18,190 nt of DNA from Vicinamibacteria bacterium (GTDB lineage: Bacteria > Acidobacteriota > Vicinamibacteria > Fen-336 > JAGNNV01): contig JAENWE010000156.1 of assembly GCA_016650185.1 (NCBI GenBank), forward strand, positions 1 to 18,190, read 5' to 3'. Shown here in pieces: positions 8,605-15,947 of the stretch. The position numbers and the translations under genes are program-made. Below the pieces are notes generated by a model that saw nothing but the letters and a program-made list of their open reading frames with translations, was not told the DNA's origin and searched no databases. Numbering within the stretch: position 1 is the stretch's first letter; each line of letters opens with the position of its first letter.

Positions 8605-10091
8605 TTGAACCTCACTACGGCCTGGGCTCGATCGTCGTAGACGAGCACGGCTCCGCTCGGGTCGATGGCGACGGCAAGGCTTTTTCTTAGGTCAGAAGAG
8701 CCGAACGTTGTCATCAGGCTACCCTTGGACGAGAACATCAGTATGCCCTGGTCCTCATCGGCCAGGTAGAGATTCGAGAAGGCATCGATGGCGATGTCGG
8801 CGGGCTTCTTCCACTCGAAGCCGGGGCCTCTCGGCCCGATCTTTGAAATCAAGCGTCCCCCGTCGTCAAAGATCTCCACCGACTTGTCGTCCCTGCGCAG
8901 CATCACCACGTCGCCGCGCGGGGTGGTCAGGAGCTTGATCACCTCGCGCTCCGCCGCATCGGGGAAGATGGAGGCGAACGTGGCGCCTCGGAATCTCAGC
9001 ACGCGCTTTCGCCTCAGATCCGAGATCAGAGTGTCTCCCGAAACCAGGATGGTCGCGGCGCCGATCCGGTCGATGTTCTCCATGACCCCGGGCTTGTTGG
9101 ACGGCGCGGCGAACGAGAAAACAGACCTCACGCCCACCTTGACCGCGAGTTTGGCCGCGAGGACCAACTCGCCCTCGGGCGAGACGGAGAGGGTCTGCGG
9201 ATCATCGGCGGGGAGCGACGAGCTGAGCTTGAACTCTCGGTCGAAGGAAACCGCTGACTTCGTCTTGTTCGACGCGATCCAGATCACTCCGTCCGGAGTC
9301 ACGGCCAGGGACCGAACGTCTCTTAGGACATCGCCCCCCGGTAGAGAAAAGGCGGTGTCCTTGAAGAAGACGGGCTTGTCGCCTCCGAAGAGGCGGTAAA
9401 GAGCGGTAATGGTGTTAAGGGCTCGCGATGCGGCCGGGGAGTTTGGATAGAGCGTTCTCACCCGTTGAAATTCCTCGATGCCGCTCAGCGGGTCTCCGGC
9501 CATGACCAGCGACTGCCCGAGCTCGAACTGAGCCTCGGGCGCCACGTCGCTTGCGGGATGATCGAGCACCGCCCGTCGCGCGGAATCGATGGCGGAGTCG
9601 AACCGGCCGGCTCGCCGGAACACCGCCGCCGCCGCCATCAGCGCGCTTGGAACCGAGGGGCTCTCAGGATAGAGCCTGATGACCCTCTGGAAGTTCGCGA
9701 GAGAGTCATCGAGGGCGGCCTGGGAAGCCGCGGTGGCGAACACCAGGCGGCCCATGCGGAGATAAGCGGCGGGCGCCGCGTCGCCTTGTGGGTACTTCTT
9801 GGTGATCTGATCGTAGAGATCGCGGGCCTTGCTGTGATCTTTCTCGATCTCCTCGGCATAGCGCGCGATTTCATAGAGAGCGTCGTCGGCGTACGCGGAA
9901 GTCGAGAAGCCGGTCACGATGGTCTGAAGCGCATCCAGTCCCTGTTTGGCCCGGCCATTCGCGAGGTCGGTCCGGCCGTCGTCCAGGAGGCGTTTGGCCT
10001 GGTCGTCAGGCCGTGCCGGGGTTTGAGCGAAGGTGGCCCCGGCCCCCAGGAAGACCACCCCCGCGGCCGCGAACCAACCAGCGGCCCTCAT
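8601..10091 (-). CDS. Exported TPR and NHL-type beta-propeller protein
   Basis: Encodes 496 residues from ATG 10091. The frame is open to 10169, but the 10091 start forms an ATGA overlap with the kinase stop codon and puts a signal peptide (MRAAGWFAAAGVVFLGAGAT, then FAQ) at the very N-terminus. Residues about 27-235 form five or so TPR units of the YbgF/BamD type, with repeated patterns such as LYDQITKKYPQGDAAPAAYL, FQRVIRLYPESP and FQRVRTLYPNSP. Residues about 255-496 form a propeller resembling NHL repeats (SLAVTPDGVIWIAS, DIAIDAFSNLYLADEDQG, AVAIDPSGAVLVYDD). Both halves are protein-interaction folds, with no enzymatic motif. Together with its coupling to the kinase gene, this suggests a periplasmic or surface partner of the kinase's external part. 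The domain calls are sound; the role is inferred. Confidence 0.85.
   Translation of the reverse strand: MRAAGWFAAAGVVFLGAGATFAQTPARPDDQAKRLLDDGRTDLANGRAKQGLDALQTIVTGFSTSAYADDALYEIARYAEEIEKDHSKARDLYDQITKKYPQGDAAPAAYLRMGRLVFATAASQAALDDSLANFQRVIRLYPESPSVPSALMAAAAVFRRAGRFDSAIDSARRAVLDHPASDVAPEAQFELGQSLVMAGDPLSGIEEFQRVRTLYPNSPAASRALNTITALYRLFGGDKPVFFKDTAFSLPGGDVLRDVRSLAVTPDGVIWIASNKTKSAVSFDREFKLSSSLPADDPQTLSVSPEGELVLAAKLAVKVGVRSVFSFAAPSNKPGVMENIDRIGAATILVSGDTLISDLRRKRVLRFRGATFASIFPDAAEREVIKLLTTPRGDVVMLRRDDKSVEIFDDGGRLISKIGPRGPGFEWKKPADIAIDAFSNLYLADEDQGILMFSSKGSLMTTFGSSDLRKSLAVAIDPSGAVLVYDDRAQAVVRFK
8610..8615 (-). promoter_or_regulatory. Shine-Dalgarno sequence for the GTG start at 8604
   Basis: On the minus strand GTGAGG is followed by five bases and then GTG. 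It lies inside the last codons of the TPR/NHL gene and supports the GTG start, overlapping that gene's stop codon, over the ATG eight codons later. Confidence 0.6.
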
Positions 10092-12142
10092 GGCTTTCGT
10101 CCCATGACATAGGAAGGCCGGCCCTCGCGAATCTGAACTCTTTGCTGGGCCTTGGCGCCGTCCGGCCACTCGAATGAAACCACATGGTCTCCGGCCACGA
10201 TGGTTCGGTCGATGATGGGCGGGTAATCGACGAAAACGCCGTCGACGAAAACCTTGCAGTTGTCGGGGGCGGCCCGCACGCCGACTTTGCCCGTGCCCGG
10301 CGCCCGGTAGGCGAAGGCGCCCCCGGCATCGAGATGGACCGATTCCCGGTGGTTCAGGAAGAGGGACGAAGACTCGACCACGATTTCGTAGTCGCCTGAA
10401 GGCAGGGTGGTGCTGATTCCTGGCTTGTTGCTGGCGATGACTCTCCCAGAGACCGAAATCGTCACGGGATAGGCGCTCTCAACTATCAGACTGGAGGGCG
10501 GGCCCACGGGTTGGAGCGTGGTGTCAACGGAACTCGGGATGGGCGGAGCAATCTTGAGGTCTTTCGACTGATAGCCGGAAAGTGAGAGGGAGATCGCATG
10601 CGCGGTGTTGGAAGCGATCTCGATCCGCAGGGGAGTCACGCCGATGGCCTTTCGGTCCAGAAGGACGCTCGCCCCTTTCGGCTGCGTCCTGATCTCGACC
10701 ATCGCCTTGGGGATCACCGCCACGGCGGGCCGATTCGGAAGGGCGGCGGGAGCCGGTTTCTCGGGCGCAGGTTTGGTCGCGGCCGGGTTGCTGGCCGAAG
10801 GCGCCGGCCGCGGCACGAAAACCTCTTTGATGGGAGGCGTGGCCGCGACTTCGGGGCTCCTCACCCGAGTGAAATACAGGAAAGCAGCGATCGAGCCGGT
10901 GATGACGCAGGTTGCGATGGCCCCGTAAAGAACCGCGTTTGAGTGGTGCTGAGCCGGGGCTGCGGCGCCCGGGCTTGGACCGCCCCGCAGCACCGTCTCA
11001 ACTCGTCCGCCGATCGTGCGCCCGGATCCGACCGTCTGGTCTGCTCCGCCCGTTGCCCGGCCGAAGGACGCGTCGAGCTCGGGGAAGGCCAGAGTCTCCG
11101 CCGCCGCCCCAGGCTCGGCAGGCCTACGCTTGACCAGGCGAAGCATCCGCTGAGCCTCCGCCGTTTCCGGATGGGTGCGAGCAATTCTCTCCACGGTGCG
11201 GACGGTGCCGCTGTCGACTTGGTCGGTAGCCAGGAGTTTCCGTACCTGGCTCAAGGACGCTTGGTCTCCCATCGGGAGAGGCGGCGCCGAGTGGCGCTTT
11301 CGGACCCTGGCGAGTTCGTCGGCCATTTCGGCCGCGGAACCGAAACGATCCTCGGCGTGCTTTTCGAGGGCTTTGTCGATCACTCGCTGGACGTCTGCGG
11401 TAAGCGGTCCGGCGGCGTCGAGCTTCAACCTGGGGTGCGGCTCGTTGACGATTCCATACAGCACGAGCGTGGGACTGTCGGCCGCGAAGGGCCGCGTTCC
11501 GGCGAAGAGTTCGTGAAGGATGACCCCGACCGCGAAGACATCGCTGCGTCCGTCAAGGACGTTGCCCCGAATGTGCTCGGGGCTCATATAGAACGGCGTG
11601 CCCACCATCATGCCCGCCCGGGTCACCGACGCGCTCTCGACTTTGGCGATTCCAAAATCGAGGATCTTGACCCCGCCATCGTCGAGGACCCGTATATTGG
11701 AGGGCTTGATGTCGCGATGAATGATCTGATGGGCGTGGGCGAACTCCAGACCCCGCAAGGTCTGAATCGCGATGTCGAGGCGTTCGGTGGCGGTCAGCGG
11801 CTCGTGCGAGCGGAGCAGAGTTTCCAGGTCTTGTCCGCCCAGGAGTTCCATGGCGATGTAGGGGAGGCCGCGATCCTCTCCCAGTTCGAAAACGGTGACG
11901 ATGTTCGGGTGTTGGAGACGGGCCGCGGCTTTGGCCTCGATCTCGAACCGTCCGCGGTTTTCGTCATCCTGGGAGCCGTCCACCCGAAGGGTCTTGATGG
12001 CCACGTCGCGATCAAGGGCCTCGTCCTTACCCAGATACACGACACCCATGCCGCCTTTGCCGAGTCTGGCCCGGACTCGATAGCGGCCGATGCGATACTC
12101 GGGTACGGACGGCTCCGAACGAGCGAGCTTACGGGCGGCCAT
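10088..12142 (-). CDS. Transmembrane Hanks-type Ser/Thr protein kinase with external PEGA domains
   Basis: Encodes 684 residues. The kinase domain is at about 21-280 with all key residues: the Gly-rich loop LGKGGMGVVY (27-36), Lys50 in VAIK, Glu69 as the likely helix-C residue, the catalytic loop HRDIKPSN with Asp144, DFG with Asp162, and the GTPFYMSPE activation segment (181-189). It is an RD kinase and looks active. A cytoplasmic linker (about 285-400) follows, then one membrane segment at about 403-424, a Pro/Ala/Lys-rich spacer (about 430-479) and three PEGA-like domains (about 480-545, 550-615 and 618-684). The first PEGA domain reads VEIRTQPKGASVLLDRK. The topology therefore places the kinase inside and PEGA outside. 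It is 36 bases after the PP2C gene, and its stop codon overlaps the TPR/NHL start as ATGA. PknB-type kinases usually carry PASTA repeats outside; PEGA is the notable difference. Confidence 0.95.
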   Translation of the reverse strand: MAARKLARSEPSVPEYRIGRYRVRARLGKGGMGVVYLGKDEALDRDVAIKTLRVDGSQDDENRGRFEIEAKAAARLQHPNIVTVFELGEDRGLPYIAMELLGGQDLETLLRSHEPLTATERLDIAIQTLRGLEFAHAHQIIHRDIKPSNIRVLDDGGVKILDFGIAKVESASVTRAGMMVGTPFYMSPEHIRGNVLDGRSDVFAVGVILHELFAGTRPFAADSPTLVLYGIVNEPHPRLKLDAAGPLTADVQRVIDKALEKHAEDRFGSAAEMADELARVRKRHSAPPLPMGDQASLSQVRKLLATDQVDSGTVRTVERIARTHPETAEAQRMLRLVKRRPAEPGAAAETLAFPELDASFGRATGGADQTVGSGRTIGGRVETVLRGGPSPGAAAPAQHHSNAVLYGAIATCVITGSIAAFLYFTRVRSPEVAATPPIKEVFVPRPAPSASNPAATKPAPEKPAPAALPNRPAVAVIPKAMVEIRTQPKGASVLLDRKAIGVTPLRIEIASNTAHAISLSLSGYQSKDLKIAPPIPSSVDTTLQPVGPPSSLIVESAYPVTISVSGRVIASNKPGISTTLPSGDYEIVVESSSLFLNHRESVHLDAGGAFAYRAPGTGKVGVRAAPDNCKVFVDGVFVDYPPIIDRTIVAGDHVVSFEWPDGAKAQQRVQIREGRPSYVMGRKP

Positions 12143-12178
12143 CAGGGAAGGGCCGGGCGCAGACGAAACCTCTCCAGG

Positions 12179-12940
12179 TCACTCATCCCGCTTCACGAGA
12201 AGAACCGTGATGTTGTCTTCGCCGCCTTTGGAATTCGCCTCGGCGATCAGAAGTTCTGCGGCTTTCTTCGGATCGGCATTCGCGCGGACTATCCTCTCAA
12301 GGTCGGCGTCCAGGACCATGCCGGAAAGCCCGTCCGAGCACATCAGCAAAACGTCCCCCACCGCCATCTCGTGGGCGGTGATCTCCACATTCAGGTCGGG
12401 GGATGCGCCGATCGCGCGGGTCACCACGTTGCGGAGGGGGTGAGATCTCGCCTGTTCGTTGGTGAGCACGCCCAGGGCCACCTGCTCGAGAACCCACGAG
12501 TGGTCGACGGTGACCTGACGAATCCCGGAATCGTTGATCAGATACAGGCGGGAGTCGCCCACGTGTGCTATGTGGGCCGTCCCCTCCTCCAGCAACACGC
12601 CCACGATTGTGGTGGCCATGCCTTCGTAGTCCGCCTGGGTGAGGCTCAGGTCCAAGACCTTCTGGTTACCGAACCGGACCGCCGTCTTCAGGCGGTTGGC
12701 CACCAGGGAGAGGTTGGGGTCGACACCCCACGGCCAGGTGATGTCCGTTTCCTTTTCCGTCAGGGCCACGAACTCCGCCACCGCAAGCACCGCGGTGCTG
12801 GAGGCCACTTCGCCCGCGGCGTGTCCGCCCATGCCGTCAGCGACCACGAAAAGACTGTGCGGTTCGAAGACCCCGAAGTAGTCCTCGTTGTTCTTCCTGC
12901 GCTGGCCCACGTCGGTGGCCCCGAAGAAGTTGAGCTTCAA
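12179..12940 (-). CDS. PP2C-family Ser/Thr phosphatase (Stp/PrpC type)
   Basis: Encodes 253 residues, the normal length for a minimal bacterial PP2C with no added domain. Metal-binding and structural motifs are intact: NNEDY with Asp20, VADGMGGH with Asp35-Gly36, HVGDSRLYL with Asp129, CSDGLSG with Asp203, and EDNITVLLV with Asp242. It is expected to be a soluble Mn/Mg-dependent enzyme that removes phosphate from Ser/Thr residues, reversing the kinase encoded just downstream. Such pairs are common beside PknB-like kinases. The start is a TTG at 12940, preceded by AAAGG nine bases away. An in-frame stop lies a little upstream and no ATG or GTG is available near the conserved N-terminus, so the weak start codon seems genuine. 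Confidence 0.95.
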   Translation of the reverse strand: MKLNFFGATDVGQRRKNNEDYFGVFEPHSLFVVADGMGGHAAGEVASSTAVLAVAEFVALTEKETDITWPWGVDPNLSLVANRLKTAVRFGNQKVLDLSLTQADYEGMATTIVGVLLEEGTAHIAHVGDSRLYLINDSGIRQVTVDHSWVLEQVALGVLTNEQARSHPLRNVVTRAIGASPDLNVEITAHEMAVGDVLLMCSDGLSGMVLDADLERIVRANADPKKAAELLIAEANSKGGEDNITVLLVKRDE

Positions 12941-12949
12941 TGTCTTGTG

Positions 12950-12954
12950 CCTTT
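12950..12954 (-). promoter_or_regulatory. Ribosome binding site supporting the TTG start of the PP2C gene
   Basis: AAAGG on the minus strand, nine bases before TTG 12940. It supports the unusual start codon, which lies immediately before the conserved KLNFFGATDVG beginning of the phosphatase fold. Confidence 0.5.
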
Positions 12955-13046
12955 GGTGGGGCAGCCGGAGTTGCTCAACGCTGATGGCCTCATGGATTCA
13001 GTAAGTAGACATCAAAGATGGAAGGTGAAGCAAACCCTTTTGCGTC

Positions 13047-13850
13047 TCAGCGCTTGCGGAGGCGGTCGAACAGACCACGCGCCGTTTCGCCGGTCGCTCG
13101 AGTTGAGGCCTCGGATTCGAGGGGGCCGAGGGGGATTTCTTTCTGGGCTCGTACGACGTCCGGATGATCCGGATTGATGGCGATGGCGCTCTCCAGAACC
13201 CGTCTGGCCCGGAGTTTGAGGCCTTGCGAGTGCAAGAGGAGAGCGAATTCAGCCAGGTACGATACGTTCTTGGGTTCGAGCTTCGAGGCGGTCTCCATGT
13301 GGTTCACGGCATCCCGAATCCAGTTCGGATTCTTGGCTAGAGCCATGGCGAGCAGCCCGTGGGCCGTCGCACTTGTCTCATCCTCGGTCACCGCCATGTT
13401 CAGCAACTGGACCGCAGTGTGGTAGTCCTGCTTCTTGAAAGCCTCAATTCCTTGACCCAAGGCGTCGAATTTGACCCGACCGGTGGTCGGGATGGCGGGG
13501 CTGGACGCGGCCGCGGGCGTCACCATGGGCTCAGCCGGCGGGGCGGGCCTCGATTCGCGCGGCTTAAGCGAAGGGCCCTGAACCATCGGCGGCGCGGCCC
13601 GGCGCGCCGGCGCGGCCTTGGACTCGGTTTCGGCCGGGAGCCGTGTGGTGTAGTCCCGGCGCGACCGTTCTCTCGACAACGTGTCGTAGGCGGCGGTGAC
13701 GAACTTGAAGGCGTCCTCGGCCTTCTTTCGGGCTTCGGGATCTTTCACCTTGTCCGGATGCGTGGTGCGCGCGAGATTCAAGTAGGCGTCTCGAATCTGG
13801 AGGCTGCTCGCATCGCGGGGGATGCCAAGAATGGCGTAGTAGTCGATCAT
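13047..13850 (-). CDS. DnaJ (J-domain) protein with C-terminal TPR repeats
   Basis: Encodes 267 residues. The J-domain occupies residues 1-70, starting YYAILGIPRDAS, with the HPD motif at 31-33 that stimulates DnaK ATPase activity. A Pro/Ala-rich linker (about 72-122) leads to about three TPR helices pairs at about 130-235 (GIEAFKKQDYHTAVQLLNMA and later repeats). There is no zinc finger and no substrate-binding C-terminal domain of DnaJ, so it is a class C J-protein, which normally delivers DnaK to one specific partner. There is no signal peptide or membrane segment; it acts in the cytoplasm. It lies between the helical unknown gene (88-base gap) and the PP2C gene (106-base gap). Its client is not evident, but the genes around it suggest membrane-complex assembly. 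Confidence 0.9.
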   Translation of the reverse strand: MIDYYAILGIPRDASSLQIRDAYLNLARTTHPDKVKDPEARKKAEDAFKFVTAAYDTLSRERSRRDYTTRLPAETESKAAPARRAAPPMVQGPSLKPRESRPAPPAEPMVTPAAASSPAIPTTGRVKFDALGQGIEAFKKQDYHTAVQLLNMAVTEDETSATAHGLLAMALAKNPNWIRDAVNHMETASKLEPKNVSYLAEFALLLHSQGLKLRARRVLESAIAINPDHPDVVRAQKEIPLGPLESEASTRATGETARGLFDRLRKR

Positions 13851-13938
13851 GGTTCAGCCGGAAGTGCCGAGGGAGGATAACTGATCGAAGGGCTCCCTAA
13901 AACTCCGCGAACCCATCCCTCCGAGGCGCGCGGCGGGA

Positions 13939-15048
13939 CTACTCCTTCGTGCCCTTCTGGGTTGTTGCTTTCACGAAGCGCTGGGCCGACTTGCGAATCG
14001 CCTCCGGGACATTCCGGTCGACGGCGAGAGCCTTGATGTCGCGCGGTTGCAGGCGTGACACGAAGCCCATGGCGATGGGGAGCGGGGTTCTCGGGTTTTT
14101 CACCAGTGAATTGATAACCGTGTATTTCTTGGTCCAGTCGCGATTGGTGCCAATGCGCCGCAGCACTTCGTCCGACACGTTCTTCATGGAAGCGAACTGC
14201 TCGATCTCGGCCTCCGTGATCTTGGGCGAGCCGAGCACGGCCAGGGCGACCAGACGATTCGGATCCCGAATCAGGAAACTGCGAGCCTGAGCGTCCTCGG
14301 TGAGGGCGGCCTTGACCTTCTTGCCCGTGGTCAGGGTGAACAGCCGTTGCAGCTTGTTGAGCGCCTTTTCGTCCTTCTTCTCCTCCTCGGTGAGGATCGC
14401 GGTGGCGTCCTCGGGCCTGAGCTCGACCATGTTCTCGTCGAGCACCTCGGCTGGAGGTGCTTCCTCGGCCTGGGGCACGATCGGGGCGGGAGCCGGCTCC
14501 TCGAGGACAGGAGAGGGAGGGGGAGGCGGAGCCGCTTCGGGTTCGGCTCCGATCGAAAATGTCTCCCGAAATTCGGTCAAACGGCGCCGCTGGTCTCGCG
14601 ACAGCATCGGGTTCGCTTCGATCAATTCGAGTAGGGGCGGATGGCGGAGCAGACGTGTCTGGTTGATGACCACCAGTTCGGCCAGCGCCTCGGGAAGCTG
14701 TCTCACATGAAGAGCAATCGCTTCGTCAGGCGTGTTGGAGTTCTGTAGACAGGCATCCAGGAGTTTCGCGTCATTGCGGGCGTCTAGCGCCCAGGCGAGA
14801 ACGCTGATCAGAGCGTCTTTGGCCTTGAGCAGAGGAAGGAGGGTGTCGACGCTCAGCTCCTTGAAGGTCTTGGCGGCGAGGGTCGCGACTTCAGGCAGGG
14901 GGTCCCGGTGCATCACCTCGAGCAGGTCGACGAGGTCTTCGGGCTTCAGGGGGAGCGCGCCTTCGGCGGCCATCAACCTGACTTCGAGCGGCACTCCGCC
15001 GCGACGGATCTGGTCGACGAGCGGGTTGGCTTCCCGAGTCTCAGCCAT
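13939..15048 (-). CDS. Conserved-looking all-helical protein of unknown family
   Basis: Encodes 369 residues in three parts. The N-terminal part, about 1-165, consists of short repeated helices resembling HEAT-type solenoids (EVRLMAAEGALPLKPEDLVD, EVATLAAKTFKEL). A Pro/Glu/Ala-rich, probably disordered linker spans about 168-205. The C-terminal helical part, about 222-360, has striking polar turns (SFLIRDPNRLVALAVLGSPK, SLVKNPRTPLPIAM, LQPRDIKALAVDRNVPEA), which look like solenoid repeats ending in NP or RN turns. No signal peptide, membrane helix or catalytic motif is seen. It starts with ATG 15048, 46 bases after rodZ, on the same strand. I cannot name a family; a cytoplasmic scaffold or adaptor linking the RodZ product and the downstream genes is a guess. 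Confidence 0.8.
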   Translation of the reverse strand: MAETREANPLVDQIRRGGVPLEVRLMAAEGALPLKPEDLVDLLEVMHRDPLPEVATLAAKTFKELSVDTLLPLLKAKDALISVLAWALDARNDAKLLDACLQNSNTPDEAIALHVRQLPEALAELVVINQTRLLRHPPLLELIEANPMLSRDQRRRLTEFRETFSIGAEPEAAPPPPPSPVLEEPAPAPIVPQAEEAPPAEVLDENMVELRPEDATAILTEEEKKDEKALNKLQRLFTLTTGKKVKAALTEDAQARSFLIRDPNRLVALAVLGSPKITEAEIEQFASMKNVSDEVLRRIGTNRDWTKKYTVINSLVKNPRTPLPIAMGFVSRLQPRDIKALAVDRNVPEAIRKSAQRFVKATTQKGTKE

Positions 15049-15094
15049 GCGTCACACGTCTTCCCTGCGTGGAGTCAACCGGAACTCGCGCCTT

Positions 15095-15913
15095 TCAGCC
15101 GATCGGCTTGGTCGGAATCGGTTCCGAACCCGCGGAAAGCGCGCCTATGGCTTCCGGGGAAAGGGGGATGTTGCGCTTGACTTCGCCCCGGTTTCCGAGC
15201 GGTCTCGCCGGCCCGCTGTCGATCGCGACCAGGAGACCGCCGGCGTTGCCGACGGCCAGAGATGCGTTCTGTCTTGCGCTGATCGAGAAGGACTCTCCTT
15301 TTTTTAGAATCCGACTCTCCACCCGGTCGCCACCGACATCCAGGCCGATCCAGCAATCCTCAGTGGCGGTGAGAGTCAACTGCAGCGGCTGGGGAAGGAC
15401 CGAAGCCGTGGTCTGCGCCTGACTCGGTGAAAGGGAGTCGGCGTCCGCTGGAGACGAGGTCAAATTCGCCTGTTCCGCGCCTGAGGAGAGGCTCGCAGGC
15501 GCCTCTACCGGCGGCCCCTCGGAGGGCGCACGCGAGCGGGATGAGAAGCCGGGGCTCAGAATCAAGGCGGCTACGGTTGCGAAAACGCCGACGATCAGCC
15601 CTCCGTTCACCAGCCGCGCCGCGACTCGACTCGAGACTCGTTGCTGAACGTCGCCGCTTTCCGCGACGGGGACGACCACGGGAGCGGTGTGGAAGCTCAA
15701 CTCGGTCATGACTTTTTGTTCGTCGAGCGCCAGGAACCGCGCGTATTCGCGGACGAAACCTCGAACGAACAGGCCCTGCGGGAGCTTGTCGAGGCGATCC
15801 TCTTCGATCGCCTTGAGCATGCTCACTCCGATCTTCGTGGCCGCAGAAATATCTTGGAGGGAGACACCCCGCAGTTCGCGTTCGCGACGAAGAGATTCAC
15901 CAAAAGACGCCAT
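15095..15913 (-). CDS. rodZ: RodZ-like cytoskeletal protein: HTH, membrane helix, DUF4115 domain
   Basis: Encodes 272 residues. Residues about 1-70 form the RodZ-type helix-turn-helix (HTH_25), with the recognisable SLQDISAATKIGVSMLKAIE and the segment LPQGLFVRGFVREYARFL. A single membrane helix lies at about 101-120, followed by a Ser/Pro/Ala-rich periplasmic spacer (about 125-172). A DUF4115-type beta domain follows at about 175-245 (LQLTLTATEDCWIGLDVGGD). In RodZ the cytoplasmic HTH binds MreB and the protein couples the cytoskeleton to wall synthesis in rod-shaped cells. Domain order and length match RodZ well. It is the first gene of the minus-strand run, so its promoter probably drives the genes after it. 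AGAGG, a possible ribosome binding site, lies 15 bases before the ATG, somewhat far. Confidence 0.85.
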   Translation of the reverse strand: MASFGESLRRERELRGVSLQDISAATKIGVSMLKAIEEDRLDKLPQGLFVRGFVREYARFLALDEQKVMTELSFHTAPVVVPVAESGDVQQRVSSRVAARLVNGGLIVGVFATVAALILSPGFSSRSRAPSEGPPVEAPASLSSGAEQANLTSSPADADSLSPSQAQTTASVLPQPLQLTLTATEDCWIGLDVGGDRVESRILKKGESFSISARQNASLAVGNAGGLLVAIDSGPARPLGNRGEVKRNIPLSPEAIGALSAGSEPIPTKPIG

Positions 15914-15930
15914 AGCTTTTTATGACTTTT

Positions 15931-15947
15931 CCTCTCTCAATCAGAGG
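15931..15947 (-). promoter_or_regulatory. Small hairpin covering the possible rodZ ribosome binding site
   Basis: In the rodZ leader, CCTCT and AGAGG are separated by seven bases (GATTGAG) and form a perfect five-pair stem. The AGAGG arm is also the best Shine-Dalgarno match before rodZ. Pairing would hide it. The stem is short and may be chance. No good -35/-10 pair is seen in the 154-base divergent region. Confidence 0.25.

Noticed and set aside
6097..12940. Type VI secretion PpkA/PppA/Fha regulatory set
   Set aside because: The kinase-PP2C-FHA combination fits, but no TssB/C, ClpV, Hcp, VgrG or other secretion component appears in the window, and the exported TPR/PEGA/NHL partners are not part of that system.
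10943..13177. A 744-codon plus-strand open frame across the kinase, PP2C and J-protein genes
   Set aside because: It runs antisense to three genes with intact catalytic motifs and shows no domain of its own, so it is a composition effect.
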